A stretch of DNA of 64,000 bases from Candidatus Gastranaerophilales bacterium (GCA_944326475.1 CALVEC010000012.1:1-64000), one strand, 5' to 3'; positions 1-8,888 are shown, numbered from the stretch's first letter. The notes: generated by a model not told the origin, from the letters alone. Translations and numbers: made by a program.

Positions 1-3000
1 GTTTTTATAACTGTATATCCTTGTGAGATGGCATCAGCTTCAGTGAGTCTGTATATGGATTGGCTAAAATCACCTTTATATAGTTCATCGACGGATTTTT
101 CTGTTGATGTCATATTTCCTGTATATGTTTTTCCGGTAGGCATTAGTCCGTAAAATTCAGAAAATCCAGAAGTATCAGATACTATCGTCAAATCAGACAC
201 GCCGTATTTTGTTATGTATATTTTTCCGTTTGCATCTGTACCAGCATCGAACCCATAACTTTTTAAGGTATTTATTACGTCAGAATATCCGCCAGATATA
301 TAGCATTCTGTACCGTCAGAGAATGTTATTATGCCGTTTTGACTTCCATAAAATGCTGTAGATGAACCGCTAGTATTTCTCGTGTCTACAGAACCTGTGA
401 TGGTTGAGGATTTTGTGGTAGGTGATTTTAGTAGAGGTTGTGAGCCTGACAAATCCCATATATCCGTATCCCAATTTGTAAAGTTAGAAGGATTTGTGTT
501 TGCATAACAGTCTGTAACAGTTCTTCCATTATATCCTGCTATTGATGTTCCTGATGTGGTGTAACTGTTTTTTATTGTGCTGTAATTAGCTCCAACCATA
601 CCTCCTTTAAGTTTGCCTGTTAAAGAACCATTGCTATAGCAGTTTGCTGCAGTTCCGGTTAAATAACCGACCAAACCACCAATATACGAAGAATTATAGT
701 TACTGCTAGAAATATTTTTTACATTCGTTTCGGAGTATGATTTTTCTATTAATCCTTCCAAATCACCAATACTGCCCCCAATATACTGCCCATCACCAGT
801 AACATCACCGCTGGTGTGGATGAAAGCTACACCACCTGAATTGAAACTGCCAACAAGCATTCCGGTATGGTCACTTCCTTGAACAGAACCTGAGACATAA
901 CAGTTGTATATGTTTGTGTTATTGCTGTATCCTACAAGACCTCCCGTATAGTCAGAACCTTTAACATTGACATTTTCAAGTCCGACATTTTGTATTTTTG
1001 CTCCTGAGGTATATCCGAATAACCCTGTATAATTTGATGTTTTATCAATATTCAGATTTTTTATCACATGTCCGTTTCCATCGAAAGTGCCCCTGAATGA
1101 GCTTGAAGAAGTTCCTATTGGGACCCAGTTTGTGATGGAGGAGAGATCTATATCAGCCATCAGTATGTATTTCCCTGAGCGATTGTTTCTGATATTATTC
1201 AGATCATCTGCTGTGTATATTGCTGTATAACCTGCAGGTATATCGCTGTCTGATGTAATCTGATTTACTGTCTGGATAAATAATGTGTCATTAACTGTTT
1301 GTTGTGAAGATGTTGTTGTGCCTGTATATGTTGTATCTGTAGAAAGCAAGCCATAGAAGGCACAAAAACCGGATGTGTCACTTGTGATACTCAAATCAGA
1401 AACGCCGTCTTTTGATAATACAATTTTTCCATTTTCATCAATTTCAGCGGTTATACCTTTGTTCTGGATGTAGGTGAGAACATTCGTTCTTGTGCTACTA
1501 CTTGAAACAGAGACAGTTGTACCGTCAGAAAAGGTAATTATTCCGCTTTTTTGTCCTTGAAATGCAATGTCTGCTATATCTCTTGTATCTACTGAACCTT
1601 GCAACACTGCTGTGCCTTCCGGTGTTGTCGTTTGTGTGCCTTTTGATACAGTATAGCTGTCTAATCCTGTGATTCTTGCAAAATCACCTGTGGCGTTAAT
1701 AGTAACAGAAGTATCACTTTTTATTGTGAATTTCCCTTCGGTTACAGAAGCTGTTACACCTATATCCTGTCGATTGATTTCTAATGCAATTTCATTTAAG
1801 GTTTTGCCGTTTGTACTAATCTCTGTTCCGGAGCCTATTTGTACAGTGCCGCCAATTACCGTTTCAAAACCTGTCAGCTTTGTTGCTGCACCTTGTTGTA
1901 TTGTGATTTCTTTTGTTGTTGCAGTTTGCAAACTTTCTCCGTTTGTTGTTGTGCTTGCTGTTACAGTATAATTATCAAGCCCCGTAACTCTCGCAAAATC
2001 TCCAGTTGCAGTGATAGTTACAGGCTCTCTGCTTTGTATTGTAAACTTACCGTTTACTATAAAAGCTGAGATGCCGAATTGTTTTTGACCGTTTATCTCA
2101 GAAATGATTGTGTTTAGTGTTTTCCCTTTTGTGCTGATTTCAGCGCCGTTGTCGATTTTTACCGTACCGCTTAAAATTTTTTCCCCTCCATTAAGACTAT
2201 AATTTGTGCCTTGCTGTAGTACAATATTAGTTGGGATATCAGTAATGCTTGTACCAGCTTCGACCTCGTAGTCGGCAAGACCTGTAACTCTTGCAATGTC
2301 TCCTGTTACTAATATGTCTACTCCATTTTTACTTGTTATTGTAAATTTTCCGTTTTTAATAGAGACTGTAACATTATCCTGTTTTTGATTATTTATTATA
2401 GAAATTACATTATTTAATGATAAACCTTTTGCATTGATTTCAGCGCCGTTGCCGATTTTTATAGTACCGTTTAAGATTTGTTCCATACCGGTCAGTGAAC
2501 TTTTTACACCTTGCTGTATAACTTTTCTGTTTGCGGAAATAGTATTAGATATTGTAGCAGCACTGACTGTATAATTTCCCATGCCGGAGATCCTTGCAAA
2601 GTCGCCTTCCGCAATGATATTAACCTCTCCGTTTTCGCTTTTTATTGTAAATTTTCCGTCTTCAACAGAGGCTGTAACGTTTCCCTGAGCTGTTATTTCT
2701 TTTGCAATCTGCCCCAGAGTTTTTCCTTTTGTGTTAATAACGCTGCCGTTTGCTACTTTAATGCTTCCGCCTAGCACAAGGACGTTTTCGGAAAGTCCGC
2801 TTTTATTGCCCTGCATTTTTGTAATAGTTTTTTCAATGTAAGTCGAACTTTGAACAGTGCTATCTGGTGAAGATTGGTTTGTGGAGCTGGTTTTGGATGC
2901 ATCGGGAGGAGGGGTAACACCTGAAACGACAGCCAGAGCGTGATTTGACGCTTTGTCTGCACCAAAAACGTTGATGTCATTATACGTTGAGTCGTTTTTT

Positions 3001-3374
3001 AACTTAAACAACTCCTCTAAAAGCGCATCCGTTTCTTTTTGTATAGCTGTTCTTTGCGAGCTGTCAAGAGTACTGTTAGAACCCTGCAAAGCGAGGTCTT
3101 TAAGCCTGTTTATAATGTCTCCCATATTGAAAAGGCTGTCCTGCGCAGTGGTCATAAAGATAACGCCGTCGGCAATGTTCTGCTGTGCGACGGACAACGC
3201 CCGAAGTTCCGTGTTTAAATCAGAGGCAAAGTAATAACCTGCCGGGTCGTCTGCGGCGGAATTTATGCGAAAACCCGTCGTGAGCCTTTGGAGAGCCTCA
3301 TTGACAAGATTCGACGCAATATTGACATTTCTTTGTGCCATAAGCACGTTTGTGTCAAAATTAATAGAAATCAT
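1..3374 (-). CDS. Giant flagellin-like protein with modular insert (3' end outside window)
   Basis: The frame is open from ATG at 3374 to the left edge, giving 1124 residues with no stop. Residues 4-140 match the flagellin N-terminal D0/D1 helices, including the RLTTGFRINSAADDPAG stretch (canonical RLSSGLRINSAKDDAAG). Residues about 204-580 hold four repeats resembling the flagellin IN motif. Residues about 716-975 hold GLUG-type repeats (TGGLVGY, GGLVGY, FDGNGH), usual in adhesins and IgA1-protease-like surface proteins. A roughly 95-residue module occurs on both sides of the GLUG block. Flagellins are usually 270-600 residues, so this one is far larger. It is expected to be exported by the flagellar type III system and polymerise, showing the insert on the filament; that role is inferred. 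The C-terminal D0/D1 domain lies outside the window, so an adhesin that borrowed a flagellin N-terminus cannot be excluded. The ribosome binding site is weak. Confidence 0.88.
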   Translation of the reverse strand, partial: MISINFDTNVLMAQRNVNIASNLVNEALQRLTTGFRINSAADDPAGYYFASDLNTELRALSVAQQNIADGVIFMTTAQDSLFNMGDIINRLKDLALQGSNSTLDSSQRTAIQKETDALLEELFKLKNDSTYNDINVFGADKASNHALAVVSGVTPPPDASKTSSTNQSSPDSTVQSSTYIEKTITKMQGNKSGLSENVLVLGGSIKVANGSVINTKGKTLGQIAKEITAQGNVTASVEDGKFTIKSENGEVNIIAEGDFARISGMGNYTVSAATISNTISANRKVIQQGVKSSLTGMEQILNGTIKIGNGAEINAKGLSLNNVISIINNQKQDNVTVSIKNGKFTITSKNGVDILVTGDIARVTGLADYEVEAGTSITDIPTNIVLQQGTNYSLNGGEKILSGTVKIDNGAEISTKGKTLNTIISEINGQKQFGISAFIVNGKFTIQSREPVTITATGDFARVTGLDNYTVTASTTTNGESLQTATTKEITIQQGAATKLTGFETVIGGTVQIGSGTEISTNGKTLNEIALEINRQDIGVTASVTEGKFTIKSDTSVTINATGDFARITGLDSYTVSKGTQTTTPEGTAVLQGSVDTRDIADIAFQGQKSGIITFSDGTTVSVSSSSTRTNVLTYIQNKGITAEIDENGKIVLSKDGVSDLSITSDTSGFCAFYGLLSTDTTYTGTTTSSQQTVNDTLFIQTVNQITSDSDIPAGYTAIYTADDLNNIRNNRSGKYILMADIDLSSITNWVPIGTSSSSFRGTFDGNGHVIKNLNIDKTSNYTGLFGYTSGAKIQNVGLENVNVKGSDYTGGLVGYSNNTNIYNCYVSGSVQGSDHTGMLVGSFNSGGVAFIHTSGDVTGDGQYIGGSIGDLEGLIEKSYSETNVKNISSSNYNSSYIGGLVGYLTGTAANCYSNGSLTGKLKGGMVGANYSTIKNSYTTSGTSIAGYNGRTVTDCYANTNPSNFTNWDTDIWDLSGSQPLLKSPTTKSSTITGSVDTRNTSGSSTAFYGSQNGIITFSDGTECYISGGYSDVINTLKSYGFDAGTDANGKIYITKYGVSDLTIVSDTSGFSEFYGLMPTGKTYTGNMTSTEKSVDELYKGDFSQSIYRLTEADAISQGYTVIK
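117..392 (-). repeat. Module copy 2 flanking the GLUG passenger
   Basis: Encodes residues about 995-1086 with the same landmarks as copy 1 (GSVDTRN, GIITFSDGT, DANGKI, GVSDLTI, SDTSGF, YTG). It is followed by what looks like the start of another passenger (LTEADAISQGYTVI, compare IPAGYTAIYTADDL after copy 1). Confidence 0.85.
1305..1601 (-). repeat. Module copy 1 flanking the GLUG passenger
   Basis: Encodes residues about 592-690: begins GSVDTRD, contains GIITFSDGT, DENGKI, KDGVSDLSI and SDTSGF, and ends YTG. The same module recurs at 117-392. Confidence 0.85.
1635..2765 (-). repeat. Four tandem flagellin-IN-like repeats inside the flagellin gene
   Basis: Four units of about 100 codons each (residues about 204-300, 301-400, 401-506, 507-580) share an order of elements: a GTVKI/GSIKV strand, TKGKTL, an IxxIN helix, GKFTIxS, then TGDFARVTGL-YTV. 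They look like diverged copies of one surface beta-domain, as in the variable region of long flagellins. Confidence 0.8.
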
Positions 3375-3442
3375 AATTTATAAATGCCTGCTGTTTAGAA
3401 GATTAAACGGAGTTTTGGGGTCGATGTAAAACATCTATAAAT

Positions 3443-3471
3443 ATTATATATTATTGTGCACAAAAATTCAA
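3443..3471 (-). promoter_or_regulatory. Sigma-70-type promoter of the flagellin gene
   Basis: On the minus strand TTGAAT (3466-3471), a 17-base spacer and TATAAT (3443-3448) form a near-consensus promoter. Transcription would start near 3436, leaving about 60 untranslated bases before the ATG at 3374. No sigma-28-type flagellar promoter was noticed. Confidence 0.65.
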
Positions 3472-3612
3472 TAGTTAAAAAATTCCAAGCTGCCAATAAT
3501 CCAAGACGCGGATTTCTGCATCTGTACAAATGTCGATTTTAGTAATAATCTCTGTGATTCGTAGAAAATTAACTAAATCCGACATCTAAAGAATAATCTC
3601 CCATCGGTACAG

Positions 3613-3995
3613 ATCCTGAGACAAGCTCAGGATGACGCACTATTTTATGCTGTTTCCGTAGCTAAACGGGGGTTACAGGGGGTGTCCCCCTGTCGGGCGG
3701 AGCCGTCGGTTAGAGCTTGTTAGAACACTCGTAGCCGGTTGCCCCCTTACGGGTCACTCCCCTTCCCAACCTTCCCCAAGTCGGGGAAGGAGTTCTACAA
3801 GCCTGTTTTGTTCCCTACCCGGCTTGGGGAGGGGTAGGGTGGGGAACGGCGTGATGTTAAATAAAATTTATCCGGTCTTGTGCCGGAAAATTTTCGTTTA
3901 AAGACTATACAAGCTCTTTTGTTCAGCGCTTGTTTTCTTTTCTTTGGTTCGTTTCTTTTCTTTTGCATGCGCAACCCAAAAGAAAAGAAATGAAC
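3613..3995. repeat. Non-coding stretch with a series of inverted repeats
   Basis: The 717 bases between the flagellin gene and the sugar kinase hold no convincing gene. They contain a run of palindromes: 3613-3633 (ATCCTGAG stem), 3675-3693 (ACAGGGGG stem), 3770-3790 (CCTTCCCC stem), about 3810-3838 (CCCTACCC stem) and 3947-3995 (19-base arms with one mismatch, pyrimidine-rich on the left arm). G+C-rich parts contrast with the AT-rich surroundings. The pattern is typical of dispersed intergenic repeat elements (REP/MITE-like), which is an inference because other copies cannot be seen here. Confidence 0.6.
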
Positions 3996-4091
3996 GTAAA
4001 AAACTTGTTCGATACAATTACTCGGTTTTCATTTTTGTAGGTTTGGCTTTCTGTCCACCAAGAGGCTGTCATGCTTAAGCAGCATAGTGAT

Positions 4092-5084
4092 TTATTTTGA
4101 AACGGGCAAAGTTGAAGGTTTTAGAAATTTGTTCTGTTCTTCCAGGAAGCAAGCACCTATTACTCCTGAAAAATCGCCAAGTTCAGCCTTTTTGAAGATA
4201 GTTGTTTGTGCCGGTGTCGGAAGTGCTTTTAGTCTTGCTTTTTTTATCGAGCGCTGGTAAAACTCGTCGATTGCATCGATAAGCCCGCCGCCCATAATAA
4301 TTGCCTCGGGATTGTAGAAGTTTATGATTGTGGCAAGACCGTTTGAGAGGTAGTCAGAGGCTTCAAGAAGAACCTGCATAACCAGTTCATCATTGTGTTC
4401 AAGGGCTTTTCTAATCATTTTAGAACTTATTTGCTTGGATTCCTTCATAAATTCTGTAATAATAGACATTCTGCCCTTTTTTAAAGCACCTGTTATTCGT
4501 TTTTCGATTGCTGAACGGGATGCGTATGCTTCAAGACAGCCGTTGCCGCCACAGCCGCAAGGACGTCCGCCGGAGTCAACTATGATATGTCCGATTTCCC
4601 CTGCTGTACCGCTGTTTCCGTAGTATACTTTGCCGTCTCTTATGATTCCGGAGCCGATTCCCGTGCCGACAAATACACAGACCATGTTGTTGTGACCTCT
4701 GCCTGCGCCGAATTTGTACTCCCCAATAGCTGCAATTTCTACATCGTTGCCCAAAAAGGTAGGGATAAAAAATTCTCGTTCCAAAATGGCTTTAAGATTT
4801 ACATTGTCACAGTCAAGATTAGGTGCGGAAATAAGTATACCCTTTGTACGGTTAACCTGTCCGGGGGCGCCTATTCCGATACAGGAAATCTGTGAAATAT
4901 CAAGTCTTGATTCTTCTATAACTTCTGAGATGGACTGTTTTATTTTTGAAATTACATAATCACAGCCGTTTTCGTTTTTTGTCTTGTGTTTTACTGACAA
5001 AAGGACTTCGCCGTTCGTTCTGTTTACAAGTCCCGCAAGAATTTTTGTTCCGCCTAAATCAATTCCTATTGCATAATCGGGCAT
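4092..5084 (-). CDS. ROK-family sugar kinase, probably glucokinase
   Basis: This 330-residue protein has the ROK layout: an N-terminal phosphate-binding segment DLGGTK (residues 9-14), the GNDVEIAAIGE active-site segment (about 112-122) and the zinc motif with H166, C176, C178 and C183 in CGCGGNGCLE. ROK kinases transfer phosphate from ATP to glucose or related hexoses in the cytoplasm. No DNA-binding N-terminus is present, so it is a kinase rather than a ROK repressor. The start has a clear AGGAG site. It stands alone, divergent from adk. The exact sugar cannot be read from the sequence; N-acetylmannosamine or fructose are alternatives. Confidence 0.88.
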   Translation of the reverse strand: MPDYAIGIDLGGTKILAGLVNRTNGEVLLSVKHKTKNENGCDYVISKIKQSISEVIEESRLDISQISCIGIGAPGQVNRTKGILISAPNLDCDNVNLKAILEREFFIPTFLGNDVEIAAIGEYKFGAGRGHNNMVCVFVGTGIGSGIIRDGKVYYGNSGTAGEIGHIIVDSGGRPCGCGGNGCLEAYASRSAIEKRITGALKKGRMSIITEFMKESKQISSKMIRKALEHNDELVMQVLLEASDYLSNGLATIINFYNPEAIIMGGGLIDAIDEFYQRSIKKARLKALPTPAQTTIFKKAELGDFSGVIGACFLEEQNKFLKPSTLPVSK

Positions 5085-5189
5085 ATTTTACTCCTGATTG
5101 TATAAAAAAATTATATCATAATTCTGTTGAATAACAAATTGACGTGTGTTAGAATTATTTCATCTAATAACAAGGAAAGTAGAGTTTAT

Positions 5190-5843
5190 ATGAAAAAAGA
5201 ATTGATTTTTATGGGACCGCCTGCAAGCGGAAAAGGTACACAAACAACAAAACTTGCACAAGAAACCGGTCTTGTTCATGTTGATACAGGTTCGCTGCTT
5301 AGAGCCGCAATGGCTGATGGTACAGAAGCCGGAAAAATAGCTAAAGGTTTTGTTGAAAACGGACAGCTCGTTCCCGTAGAAGTCGTTGCTGCTATTATAG
5401 AAGACAGATTGAAACAGCCGGATTGTGCAAAAGGCTTTATACTTGACGGATTCCCAAGAAGCCTTGAACAGGCTGAAATTCTGGATGAAATGCTTGAAAA
5501 AATAGACAAAGAAGTTGAGGCAAAAACAGAAGTCATTTATTTTGATATACCTATAGACAATCTTATGGAAAGAATTGTTTACAGACGCTCTTGCCCGGCA
5601 TGCGGTGCTATTTTTAACATTAAAACAATGCCGATTATAAAAGAAGGCGTTTGCGACTACTGCCAGACAGAGCTTGTTCAGCGTAAAGATGACACGGAAG
5701 AAATTGCTAAAAAGCGTTTTGAAACATATTTTTCACAAACTGCGCCGCTTATAGAGTTCTATGAAAAAAGAGGTATTTTGAAAAGAATAGACGCTGTCGG
5801 TACGATTGATGAAATCTATGAGAGATTGAAAGAAGTGATATAA
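5190..5843 (+). CDS. adk: Adenylate kinase
   Basis: Catalyses AMP + ATP to 2 ADP in the cytoplasm. The P-loop GPPASGKGT is at residues 9-17, the AMP-binding DGFPR at about 86-90, and the LID carries a four-cysteine zinc site (C135, C138, C155, C158). Length of 217 residues is normal for the long-LID form. The frame is open further upstream, but the ATG at 5190 has an AAGGAAAG site and gives the usual MKKELIFMGPP N-terminus, so I placed the start there. The stop is followed at once by the ATG of the aminopeptidase gene, the adk-map pairing common in bacteria. Confidence 0.95.
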   Translation: MKKELIFMGPPASGKGTQTTKLAQETGLVHVDTGSLLRAAMADGTEAGKIAKGFVENGQLVPVEVVAAIIEDRLKQPDCAKGFILDGFPRSLEQAEILDEMLEKIDKEVEAKTEVIYFDIPIDNLMERIVYRRSCPACGAIFNIKTMPIIKEGVCDYCQTELVQRKDDTEEIAKKRFETYFSQTAPLIEFYEKRGILKRIDAVGTIDEIYERLKEVI

Positions 5844-6596
5844 ATGTCAGTCCATAAAAAATCCAGAGAAGAAATTAAATTGATGCGGCATGCCGGCAAT
5901 GTTGTTGCGCTTGTACATCAGGAGATGGCGAAAATAATTGAGCCGGGTGTTTCTACAAAATTTCTTGATGAAGCAGCCGCAAAAATTATTAAAGAGAATA
6001 AATGTATTCCTACGTTCTTAGGCTACAACGGTTTTCCCGCAACAATCTGCGCGTCTGTTAATTCTCAGGTCGTACACGGAATACCATCAGAAAATTGTAT
6101 ACTTAAAGAAGGCGACATCATAAGTATTGATGTTGGCGCTACTTACCACGGCTTGGTGGGTGACGGCGCCTGGACATACCCTGTCGGCAATATCTCAGAT
6201 GAGTGCAAAATGCTTCTGGAAACGACAGAACGCTCTCTTATGGCAGGTATAAGCAAAATGAGAGACGGTGCGCTTCTTGATGATGTCTCAGGAGCTGTTG
6301 AAGATGTTGCTAAAGAAAAAAATCTTGGCATAGTTAGACAGTATGGCGGGCATGGTGTAGGTCATTCGATGCACGAGGAACCGTTTGTATTTAATTACAG
6401 AGTCGGCAGCAGTTTTGTTTTAAAATCGGGTATGACAATTGCGGTAGAACCGATGTTGAATCTGGGCTGCGATGATGTTCATACGTTAGAAGACGAATGG
6501 ACTGTTGTTACCAATGATGACAGACCTTCGGCGCATTTTGAACATACAATTCTTGTGACGGATGATGGTGCTGAGCCATTGACAGTCTTGCTCTAA
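5844..6596 (+). CDS. map: Methionine aminopeptidase, type I
   Basis: Removes the initiator methionine from new proteins. The 250 residues keep all metal and catalytic residues of the E. coli enzyme: H78, D96, D107, H170, H177, E202 and E233, in the usual contexts (DVGATYHGLVGD, GGHGVGHSMHEEP, VEPML). The short type Ia form is seen, with no N-terminal zinc-finger extension. The ATG abuts the adk stop codon, so the two genes are almost certainly co-transcribed and translationally coupled. Confidence 0.95.
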   Translation: MSVHKKSREEIKLMRHAGNVVALVHQEMAKIIEPGVSTKFLDEAAAKIIKENKCIPTFLGYNGFPATICASVNSQVVHGIPSENCILKEGDIISIDVGATYHGLVGDGAWTYPVGNISDECKMLLETTERSLMAGISKMRDGALLDDVSGAVEDVAKEKNLGIVRQYGGHGVGHSMHEEPFVFNYRVGSSFVLKSGMTIAVEPMLNLGCDDVHTLEDEWTVVTNDDRPSAHFEHTILVTDDGAEPLTVLL

Positions 6597-6631
6597 ATAA
6601 TATTTCTGTTCGATGTGAAGTGTAATTGCGG

Positions 6632-6640
6632 TGATAAAAT
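6632..6640 (+). promoter_or_regulatory. Extended -10 box implying leaderless transcript
   Basis: TGATAAAAT fits TGnTAnAAT and ends 6 bases before the ATG at 6647. No Shine-Dalgarno sequence lies between. A second TATAAT directly abuts the ATG and would place the RNA start inside the gene. The arrangement matches other candidate leaderless genes in this window. Confidence 0.45.
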
Positions 6641-6646
6641 TATAAT

Positions 6647-7627
6647 ATGCACACTATTTTGAAAAAGGTTTTATCGCTGCTGCTTCTGGTGCTTTATTTA
6701 AATTCCGGCACCTGCTTTGCGCTGGAGTATATTGATGATTCAATAGATAAAGGTCTTAGAGAAAAATACAATACCAAAAAGATTGAAGAAGATTTGCTGC
6801 CGGCATTGCCTGAAAATCTTCCTGATTTTGATGACGGGATACCGTCTGATATTGATATTTTTTCTCCTTCATCCACCCCTGCGCAGAAGGCATCTGAGCT
6901 GCCAAAACCTGCTGAAAAACCTGTACAGAACGTACAAAATACAAAACCTGCGGCAACGGCACCGGTGCCGGCAGTTTCGCAAAAACCGGTTAATACTGCA
7001 CAAACAGTTGTAACTACCCCAAAGACTACTCAGATTGTGCCGAAAACTTCAATAAAAATGCCCAAAGGTAAAAAGTTCAGGGTAAGAATTTCTTCATCTG
7101 TTTCGGACAGGACGCCTGTAGGTACAAGGCTTTCTTTTATAAGCCAGTATCCGGAGGTCGCTACGTATATAACAATACCCTCAGGAACTGTGTTTAAGGG
7201 TAAAGTCGTTGACTCTCACCCCCCAAATATGGCAGGAAACGGAGGATTAATCGTTATCGAAGTGGACGAGATGGTTTACAAGGGAAAAACTTATAAAATA
7301 GACGCAAAAATTAGCGTTGCTAATGAAAAAAGAATATTTTTTAATAACATAAAAGGCAAACATCAGTTCTGGAAAGGACTTGTTAAATCGACTACTCCCG
7401 GATATAAATTTTTCAAAAAAATGTGGCGTTATACCTGTAAATACTGGAAAAACAGTAACGGCGTGGAAATCATTTTGACCCCGTTTACCTTTGTGAGCGG
7501 TACGGTTGTGTATGTTTTGAATGTTGCGGCTTCTCCGGTGCTCGCTATATTTTCAAAAGGAGGGTCTGTAACCATACCAAAAAATGCGGATTTTGTAATA
7601 CAGTTGAGAGAGGACATAAATATATAG
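6647..7627 (+). CDS. Secreted or periplasmic protein of unknown function, proline-rich linker
   Basis: I do not recognise the family. The 326-residue protein starts with a signal peptide (about residues 1-26: basic start, leucine-rich core, cleavage near CFA). Residues about 65-130 form a Pro/Ala/Lys/Thr/Gln-rich linker of the kind that spans the periplasm. Residues about 135-230 form a beta-rich domain with PSGTVFKGKVVD, a pattern seen in barrels that set pore or coat diameter (compare VirB10/TrbI C-termini, a loose likeness only). A hydrophobic stretch lies near residues 280-303. It follows adk-map by 50 bases with its own probable promoter and ends at a strong terminator. An envelope role is inferred. 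Confidence 0.75.
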   Translation: MHTILKKVLSLLLLVLYLNSGTCFALEYIDDSIDKGLREKYNTKKIEEDLLPALPENLPDFDDGIPSDIDIFSPSSTPAQKASELPKPAEKPVQNVQNTKPAATAPVPAVSQKPVNTAQTVVTTPKTTQIVPKTSIKMPKGKKFRVRISSSVSDRTPVGTRLSFISQYPEVATYITIPSGTVFKGKVVDSHPPNMAGNGGLIVIEVDEMVYKGKTYKIDAKISVANEKRIFFNNIKGKHQFWKGLVKSTTPGYKFFKKMWRYTCKYWKNSNGVEIILTPFTFVSGTVVYVLNVAASPVLAIFSKGGSVTIPKNADFVIQLREDINI

Positions 7628-7629
7628 TA

Positions 7630-7656
7630 AAAAAGCCGGTCTTAAACCGGCTTTTT
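7630..7656. terminator. Bidirectional intrinsic terminator
   Basis: A perfect 11-base stem (AAAAAGCCGGT / ACCGGCTTTTT) with a 5-base loop has A and T tracts on both sides, so it can end transcription of the secreted-protein gene and of the convergent small gene at 7678-8037. Confidence 0.9.
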
Positions 7657-7677
7657 GATGAAATAAAATCTTTTTAA

Positions 7678-8037
7678 TTAAGCTTTTTCAGTTGTTTTTT
7701 CAGGTGCTTTGTTGAAAATTGCAGAGAATAATTTTGATACACCTGTAAATAGGGCAATTGCTGCTACTCCGATAAGAGCAGTTTTTCCGGGATTAGCTTT
7801 AACGAATTTGTAGGTTTCTTTGCCAAAAGCAACTGTATCATGCGCAAGCGGTTTAAGTTTTTCGCCTGCTTTTACACCAAATTCTTTTAATGTTTCAAAA
7901 CCTTTTTTTGCGTATGCTTTTGCTCCATTATAGCCTTCTTTGCCTAACTCCTCAGCTTTTGCTGCACCTTTGTTAATAAACTCATCAACCCTTTCAGCAC
8001 CTGCTGCGGCTGCACCTGTAACTGCATCGATTGTCAT
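7678..8037 (-). CDS. Small alanine/lysine-rich helical protein with one membrane segment
   Basis: The 119-residue protein has no family I recognise. Residues 1-80 are rich in Ala, Lys, Glu and Gly in an amphipathic pattern like apolipoprotein or stress-type (YtxH/LEA-like) helices. Residues about 85-105 (TALIGVAAIALFTGVSKLF) form one hydrophobic segment, followed by a charged tail. A GAGGTAG ribosome binding site precedes the ATG. It is monocistronic and ends at the shared terminator. It may be membrane-associated; function unknown. Confidence 0.75.
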   Translation of the reverse strand: MTIDAVTGAAAAGAERVDEFINKGAAKAEELGKEGYNGAKAYAKKGFETLKEFGVKAGEKLKPLAHDTVAFGKETYKFVKANPGKTALIGVAAIALFTGVSKLFSAIFNKAPEKTTEKA

Positions 8038-8129
8038 AATTATCTACCTCACACATTGTAATCTACATTTATAATAAGTTAAACCTGAAAAAAAAATTGC
8101 TTTTTTTCTTTTGTATTATTAACATAATG

Positions 8130-8888
8130 TTACAATTTATTATTTACTCCGTAACCGAACATTGCAAAATCGTATTTGACGGGGTCTTCCGGACAAAATT
8201 CCCTGAGCTTTTGAGTCAGTTCAACTGCCGCATGATAATCATTCTGTTTTCTTTTTAAAAGCCCCAGAGAACGTGAAACTTTGGCAACATGTACATCAAG
8301 CGGAATAATCAGCTCGGATTTGCTGATAAATTTCCACAACCCTAAGTCAACTCCGCCGTCTCTGACCATCCAGCGCAAAAACATGTTTAACCTTTTGCAG
8401 GCACTGTTTTTTGCGGGGTTTGGGAGTAAATGGTAAAACCCTTTTGTGACCGGAAGTTCAACTCTTGAATAAAAATAGTCTATTACACATTGGAGCATGC
8501 CTTTTATTGTGTGAGTCTGTTCGTAGCCGTGCTTAAACAGCGTTTCTAAAGTTTGACCGGAACTGTAAAGCTCTTTCAGTATAAGAACAATCTGGGCAAT
8601 GTCAACTCCCACTGAAAAACGGTAATCAAAATCATCAAGACTGTGATTGTCAGGCGTATATGCCAGCACAAATTCCAAGGGTTTTTCGTTCATTTTTTCA
8701 AAAAGTATATTTAACTTGTTGATAAATGCCTCCCGTTTTCCGTAAGCAAACATTGAGGCAATAAAAGCGGCTATTTCCGTATCTTCCCTGCTTTTAACTC
8801 TGTGTATAAATTGAATCGGGTCGTCTTTTATAAAATCTTCATTTTCGTATGTTTCAACAAGTTCATCCAGATATAACTTTGTGTTCAT
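8130..8888 (-). CDS. TIGR02757 (DUF2400) family protein
   Basis: The 252 residues match the TIGR02757 pattern: DPIQFIHRVKSREDTEIAAFIASMFAYGKR near the start, a central helical region, and a C-terminal segment with IPLDVHVAKVSRSLGLLKRK that resembles the helix-hairpin-helix and catalytic-Asp region of base-excision glycosylases. The biochemical role is not established; a DNA-repair or nucleic-acid role is suggested by that likeness. Its start overlaps the tadA stop by 4 bases, so the two are one operon. Confidence 0.8.
   Translation of the reverse strand: MNTKLYLDELVETYENEDFIKDDPIQFIHRVKSREDTEIAAFIASMFAYGKREAFINKLNILFEKMNEKPLEFVLAYTPDNHSLDDFDYRFSVGVDIAQIVLILKELYSSGQTLETLFKHGYEQTHTIKGMLQCVIDYFYSRVELPVTKGFYHLLPNPAKNSACKRLNMFLRWMVRDGGVDLGLWKFISKSELIIPLDVHVAKVSRSLGLLKRKQNDYHAAVELTQKLREFCPEDPVKYDFAMFGYGVNNKL

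Noticed and set aside
1669-3234. Several plus-strand and out-of-frame open frames of 60-100 codons across the flagellin gene
   Set aside because: They are antisense or shifted frames of one continuous minus-strand frame of 1124 codons with clear flagellin and repeat content; none has a ribosome binding site or domain.
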